A stretch of DNA of 64,000 nucleotides from Heloderma charlesbogerti (lineage: Eukaryota > Chordata > Lepidosauria > Squamata > Helodermatidae). The stretch lies in contig JANEZZ010001492.1 of NCBI GenBank assembly GCA_026122225.1, positions 558,001 through 622,000 of the forward strand, read 5' to 3'. The position numbers and the translations under genes were made by a program. The notes below the pieces were generated by a model that was not told where the DNA came from, searched no databases, and worked only from the letters and a program-made list of their open reading frames with translations. Positions 59,230 to 64,000 of the stretch are shown here, piece by piece (the first letter of the stretch is position 1; the number at the start of each line of letters is the position of its first letter).

Positions 59230-61335
59230 ATGGTGCTATGACTGGCTGTCTTGATTTGCATGTAAAGGCTTGTCATATAGTTTTGCCTAAGAAACTTGAT
59301 TGGTAGCCAAGGAAGTCTTAATAAAAGACTTTCATTATCTTTAAAGGCCAAGCAAACTCTCTCATCTTTGGAGGTGCCACCCACCAGCTAGTGGAGAGGA
59401 AGCCGGATTTTCTGAACCATGTTCCAAACTTTCTAGCAAGTTTTGCTGGCCTAAGCTGAGAGATGAACATTCCTGGCTGTGAGTTTAGTTCGCTGTGGAA
59501 CAGCTCGGGAAGCTGTGGGCTTCACACTTGGTTTGGGAATCTGACAAAGATTTTGCTATCTGACAAAGATTTTGACAAAGAATCTGCAGTTTTGCTATCT
59601 ATTTACTTCCTGTTTACTTCCACTATGTTCTGTTTGTATGTTTGTTGATTAAACAGATATTACAAAGACAGCCTAAGTCTCCAGTGCTCTTTCATTCAAA
59701 CCAAACTAAACCCTGTAGTGCTGCCTGTGGGTTTTCCCTACTTCTTAGAGAACTAGGGAGCACATTACAAAAAGTGAATATATTCTTCCTTTGAATGACA
59801 AAGGCTTCCTCCTCCTCTCCCTGTCCCATTCTCCCCTGGTAGAAGGCAATATCTGACTTTGTGAAATACTGGCCACAACATCTGGCCTAATATTGGTACT
59901 CTTTTGGTCCTTCTCCCCACTTTTTTTTTTGTACTGTCTAGCTTGATGAAGAGTTCTAGAGGACTTGAGAGCTTGCATACTCATAAACATACTGCACAAC
60001 TGTGGATATTGGATGGTATTTAAAAAAATGAAAGACTGGAGTCACCTACAGCTGGGATCTTCCTGATACTGCTATCCAGATTTGAGTTGAAAGAGCGATG
60101 TAGATAGAGTGTTTTAGATGATCGTAGGCGCTGATGAAAGTGATGTTGCTGCAGATCACATATTACTTCCTAATAATTTTCCCAGCCTCAATTTACAGAA
60201 TAGGTTGATTTTTCTGTGTGTGAGTTAGCATGACAGTCTTGTTGGTAGAAGAGCGAAAATAATTAAAAGTAGAGGTGATAACAGAGTAGCTAGCTATATT
60301 GCAGCATCAACATTCTTTTCTTTTAATGAAGCTTTTAGCGATGTTGCAGTGTGGTTAATATCAACAAGTGATGGGTGTTTGGAAGATTAGGACCTGTTGT
60401 AAAGATATTGATTTATAGTCCAGTTGGAAGGTTCTGCTTATTCAAATATCCTTCCTTATTGAAGGCCAAACTGTGATGTGGTGTTAACTGCAGGCAAGCA
60501 ATTAACATGCAGACTTTGTATTTAAATAGCTGCTGTGGTGGTGGTAACGACAGGATTGTGTTGGTGGCACATGGGGAGAAGTGTATCCCGTCCACTACCC
60601 TGCTATGGTCCCGATGAAAATCACTTCTCTGAAGCTGCTATTAGGCCCAGGAGTGAAGATCATTTTGGCATCAGTCAGTATTTATTTGCACTAAACAGTA
60701 CTGTTTATGCACTTGCTAATCCCAGAGAGAAAAGAAACAAGAGCCACTGCCCCTACATCCTCCATAGTTCTGGGCTCATGAGAACAAATCCTTTAACTAG
60801 CCATATACAATGTATTTTCTGTGCTGAATCATCTGGACATTTTGTTATTAGGAAGGCTGGAACATGGTGTAAAGAAAATCTCAGTGCCACAACTGCCTTG
60901 TGAGGCAGGCCAGTTGCACATCTGTCTGTCTGCTCGGTAGAATGCCACCACAACCCCTTCTTTCCTCTGATTCTGGGTAAGGAAAACCCTAGAGCTATGA
61001 GCTATTTCTCTGCCTGGGATGAAGTAGCGATCACTTGAGTCCTCCTGTCATTGCAGGCAGCTTGCTTTCCTCTTACTTTCCCATAGCCCTGAATCAGAAA
61101 AGCCTCGTAGTGAACCAAGTGGCTAGGCAGGCACGCAAGTGGAGAAGCCTCTGCTTTAGATTTAGTCAAAAATCCACATTCCAAATGTCTCCAAATACAA
61201 ATTAAGAGAAGATATTTATTATAAGAGACAAGAAGGGAAAGCGGAGTGGATACTTAAGAACAACAAAGTTAAAAAGCTTAATTACTTATGCTACACTCTT
61301 TGAGGCAGAATACTCACATGCAGGGATCATAGAGA
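59230..61335. other. Intergenic; no gene seen
   Basis: About 2 kb without a supported gene. Short frames here lack domains and splice context. Confidence 0.5.
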
Positions 61336-61346
61336 GAGAAAGGTTG

Positions 61347-61636
61347 GGTTCACACAATACAACAAGCCAGAGTACCAGTTGAGTGTGGGTTGTCGTTGAA
61401 ATGTGGGTTGTTGTTGAATTGTGAGTTGTTGTGTTGTGTGAACCCAAATGCACTAACAAACCATGGTTTGTTAACCACGAACAACCCATGAAGAGAACCC
61501 ATGGATTGTTGCTGGGTTGTGAACTGTGGGTTGTTTGTGGTTAACAAACCATGTTTTCTTAGTGCAGCTGGGTTCACACAACACCCATGGTTCACGGACA
61601 ATCTATATTCTGACTTGCTGTGTTGTGTGAACCAGA
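61347..61636. mobile_element. Fold-back element, about 290 bp, of the AACAACCC family
   Basis: A nearly complete hairpin. The outer ends are GGGTTCACACAATACAACAA and, inverted, TTGTGTGAACC. The inner arms GCACTAACAAACCATGGTTT plus GTTAACCACGAACAACCCAT (61,450-61,489) pair with CAACCCA-TTGTTTGTGGTTAAC and AAACCATGTTTTCTTAGTGC (61,526-61,565). It is the same design as 20,866-21,170 and has no coding capacity. Confidence 0.85.
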
Positions 61637-61704
61637 GAGTTGCAGTACACACAGCATCTTTTGACAGTCAGGAGAAGCGACAGGAATCCAGTGACCCAGT
61701 TTGC

Positions 61705-61998
61705 ATGACACACTGGGCTCATTGTGGATTGTTTAACCCCAATGAGCTACAGCATGTGCTAGGCACCATTTTAAATGTGCAAGCCTCCATTGGGAGGTTG
61801 TCGGGTCATGCGAACCTGGCCACCAAAGGTTATTTGGGGGTTAAACAACTGTCACACAACACTACTACAAACTGAGGGTTATGCAAGGGTTATTTAACCC
61901 TCAAATAACCCACAGTGGCCAGGTTTGCACAACATGGGTTACATATTCAAAATGGTGCCCTGCACATGCTGCAGCTCATCAGGTGTTAAACAGTGGTA
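61705..61998. mobile_element. Fold-back element, about 290 bp
   Basis: The arms are ATGAGCTACAGCATGTGCTA and GGCACCATTTTAAATGTGCA on the left, paired with GCACATGCTGCAGCTCAT and ATTCAAAATGGTGCCCTGCA on the right. Inner arms CGAACCTGGCCACCAAAGGT and CACAGTGGCCAGGTTTGCAC also pair. The end sequence differs from the neighbouring element at 61,347, so it is a second subfamily. Confidence 0.85.
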
Positions 61999-61999
61999 A

Positions 62000-63200
62000 G
62001 AGATAAATGCCAGCTTAGTTCAACAATCAGGTGTGGGGCACGTACACAGGAAGATCTTCTCATCTTTTGGGCTGGGAGATGAGGCTAGGAAAGTCTTATT
62101 TACAAAGGAGATGGCTTTAGCCATCTCAACAGAGCTGTGTGCAAATGCCCTTTTGAAAGTCTTCACAGTATTTGTGCGCAAAAGGAAGAAAATTCTCTAA
62201 CAATTTCTCACAGCTAGGGCTCACCATTGACAGATTTGTAGTACAGCTTCTTTCTTTTTCATGGGTTTTTTTTTTTTTTTGCACTACCATAGCAAGTGGC
62301 AATAGCAGCAACTGTGTTGGCAGCCTGGCCCCCACTTTGCATCCTCCACAATGCCCCATATCTAGCGTTTATTCTGGTGCATTGCAGTGGGGACAGGGAA
62401 GGAGGCCACCATCAAAACGAGTGGTGAAGAGAAAATCCTGCAAAGTGGCTTTGTTATTTCTAGGGGGCTAAGAAAAGAAAAGTCTCAGAACTTTTCAGAG
62501 AAAAATTTCTTTGAGAAATTTTGGCTCAGTTCTTGTTATCATTCTTCAAGGTTCGGCACCTTCCCCAGGGTCTTCCAAATGCTACATTTCTAAGCGGTGA
62601 TTGTGGATACATCTTGACGTGAATGCACATGTTCACAATACCACTACTTCCTCTAGCAGGTGTGTGTGGGGAGGGGGAGGACTGTCTTCAGCTCAAGGGA
62701 GGAGGTGGAGCTAATGCTGTGCCAAAATCTGTCCTCCAATTTCCTGAAAGGTTTATTCCTCCATGAAAGATGCTTCCATTATTTTGCCTGGTTTTCGCAG
62801 CATTTGATATTTTAGTTTGAATTTCTTCAGGTGGCATTTTTGAGCCTACCTAATCACTGCAAGGTGGCCTAGGCTACTGTGCATGTGTTCTTCTTTCTAT
62901 TATACATCTCTCCATTGCTCTGCAGTCACTTAGGTGCCTACACTACCTGATCTGTAAAAGCTCTAGGAGAGGAAATACCTCATGATGACTTCCCGTGGGC
63001 CTTAATTGAAGTGTGGGAAGCCAAGGGGGCTACAGGCTGCTGGAGCGGTGATGGTACAATGAAAGACATGAGAATTTCTCTGAAATTTTCTTCTCCTTTG
63101 AATTTCTTTTAGAAAGCAATTTCTTTCCTATTAAATTGAATGGGAATGTTTGAAAAAAATGTGGAAGAAACTTTCTGCACAGCACCGCTAGTGAGCAAAG
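62000..63200. other. Intergenic; no gene seen
   Basis: Only a T-run at 62,264-62,280 and unremarkable sequence. No exon or named repeat seen. Confidence 0.5.
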
Positions 63201-63207
63201 GGCTGGA

Positions 63208-63363
63208 TACGCCTGGTCTCGCCTGATCTTGGAAGCTAAGCAGGGTCAGCCCTGGTTAGTGCTTGGATGGGAGACAGCCTGGGAATCAGGCTTCCCACAC
63301 TGAGCAGGGGGTTGGACTCGATGGTCTTGTAGGCCCCTTCCGACCCTATGATTCTGCGATTCT
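63208..63363 (+). mobile_element. 5S rRNA-derived SINE with CR1 tail
   Basis: The first part (about 63,211-63,290) matches residues about 26-105 of vertebrate 5S rRNA, including TCTCGCCTGATCTTGGAAGC, AGCTAAGCAGGGTC, CCTGGTTAGTGCTTGGATGG and GGGAGACAGCCTGGGAAT. These cover the internal RNA polymerase III control region (A box, intermediate element, C box). The second part is a CR1 LINE 3' end: GAGCAGGGGGTTGGACTCGA, TGGTC, CCCCTTCCGACCCTATGATT and CTGCGATTCT. The 5' end of the 5S portion is missing. It is not a functional 5S gene. Confidence 0.92.
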
Positions 63364-63659
63364 ACTTTTCAAATCAAAGGTTCCCTGTTGAAGGTGGGAG
63401 GACTTGGAAGCCCAGGGAAAAACATGTGTTATTCCAAATAGGCTATGGTGGCCAGCATCCTGGCCAAAGGTATCTGTTGCTTTAGGGAAATAGACACTAA
63501 GGGGCAAAACAACATGGTACTCCGTATTCAAATGGAGTATGACATCAGGGTCTACGGAAGTTAACCAATACTTGCCCTTTGCCACTGTAAATATAGAACA
63601 ATGGTCACAATGTGACAACTGCTCAGAATTGTCCCCTGATCTGGCTCACATGCTTTGCA

Positions 63660-63755
63660 ATAGTGCAGTTCTGTGCATGCTTACACTGAAGCAAGGACCA
63701 GGGTGCTTAATGGCACCTACTTCTCGTTAAGTGTGTTTAGGACTGCAGCTTAAAT
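63660..63755. repeat. Dispersed about 90-bp repeat, diverged
   Basis: GTGCAGTTCTGTGCATGCTT, GGCACCTACTTCTCGTTAAG and TGTTTAGGACTGCAGCTT follow the order of the SNX10 3'UTR repeats. Confidence 0.55.
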
Positions 63756-63929
63756 TTTGAAGACACAGTCACATCATCCTCTTAGATGCAAACATTTGAG
63801 CATTTGGGCAAGCATGGTTAAGTGATTTTACCCTCCTATAATTTTGGCCTTGTCGTTTGCTGCTGAAAATTAACATGTTACCTGTCTTGAGTTTCTGGAA
63901 CAGGTTAAGATTTCAGCCTGAATGAATAC

Positions 63930-64000
63930 ATGACCAGGTTCGCATGTAACAACAACCCATAGGTTGTCGGAGGTACGTGAGAGGAAGCGTGCTGCCTCCC
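63930..64000. mobile_element. Start of a fold-back element, cut by the window edge
   Basis: ACCAGGTTCGCATGTAACAA followed by CAACCCATAGGTTGTCGGAG equals the end of the fold-back elements at 20,866-21,170 and 24,028. The remainder is outside the window. Confidence 0.7.

Noticed and set aside
63211..63290. Possible 5S ribosomal RNA gene
   Set aside because: The first 25 or so bases of 5S are missing, the end is replaced by a CR1 tail, and there is no T-run terminator.
1..64000. A new multi-gene system (defence locus, biosynthetic cluster or operon)
   Set aside because: The window has a single intron-rich vertebrate gene. All other coding remnants are parts of retroelements. Nothing suggests co-transcribed or functionally linked host genes.

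Overview
The window is nuclear DNA from a vertebrate, almost certainly a squamate reptile, most likely a lizard. Two things show this. One single-copy vertebrate gene with classical GT-AG introns, SNX10, spans much of it. The rest is dense with repeats typical of squamates: a full-length BovB (RTE) LINE, a Sauria-type SINE, CR1/L3 LINEs, two abundant tRNA-derived SINE families and many short hAT-like and fold-back MITEs. There is no bacterial, organellar or CRISPR-like content. I cannot name the species.

Layout. 1-8,870 is SNX10 upstream or first-intron DNA with a minus-strand CR1/L3 fragment, fold-back MITEs, SINEs and a three-level nest (a SINE split by a Jockey/CR1-like LINE, itself split by a solo LTR). 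SNX10 runs on the plus strand: coding exons at 8,900-8,923, 25,099-25,185, 26,722-26,822, 28,041-28,139, 41,149-41,364 and 41,796-41,877 encode 202 residues, followed by a 3'UTR to about 43,920. The 16.2-kb intron after the first coding exon holds a 3'-end BovB fragment, a Sauria SINE, a 2.9-kb CR1/L3 LINE with endonuclease and reverse transcriptase, and a 1.2-kb cluster of fold-back elements. The 13-kb intron holds more SINEs and MITEs and then a long, relatively repeat-poor AT-rich tract.

Downstream of SNX10 (44-64 kb) lie a canonical TATA motif (45,106), a CpG-rich island (about 45.7-46.95 kb), a repeat-free AT-rich block with homeodomain-type TAATTA sites (about 51.0-51.6 kb) that looks like a conserved noncoding element, a complete BovB insertion with an 11-bp target-site duplication (54,366-57,571), two hAT MITE families, two fold-back elements near 61.3-62.0 kb, and a 5S rRNA-derived SINE with a CR1 tail (63.2 kb). 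In other amniotes (from memory) the DNA downstream of SNX10 leads to SKAP2 and the HOXA cluster, so the candidate regulatory blocks may be long-range elements; that is inference.

SNX10 is the only host protein gene I can support. Every other long reading frame belongs to a retroelement or is chance. I see no new multi-gene system. The most unusual content is the nested and fold-back transposon biology.
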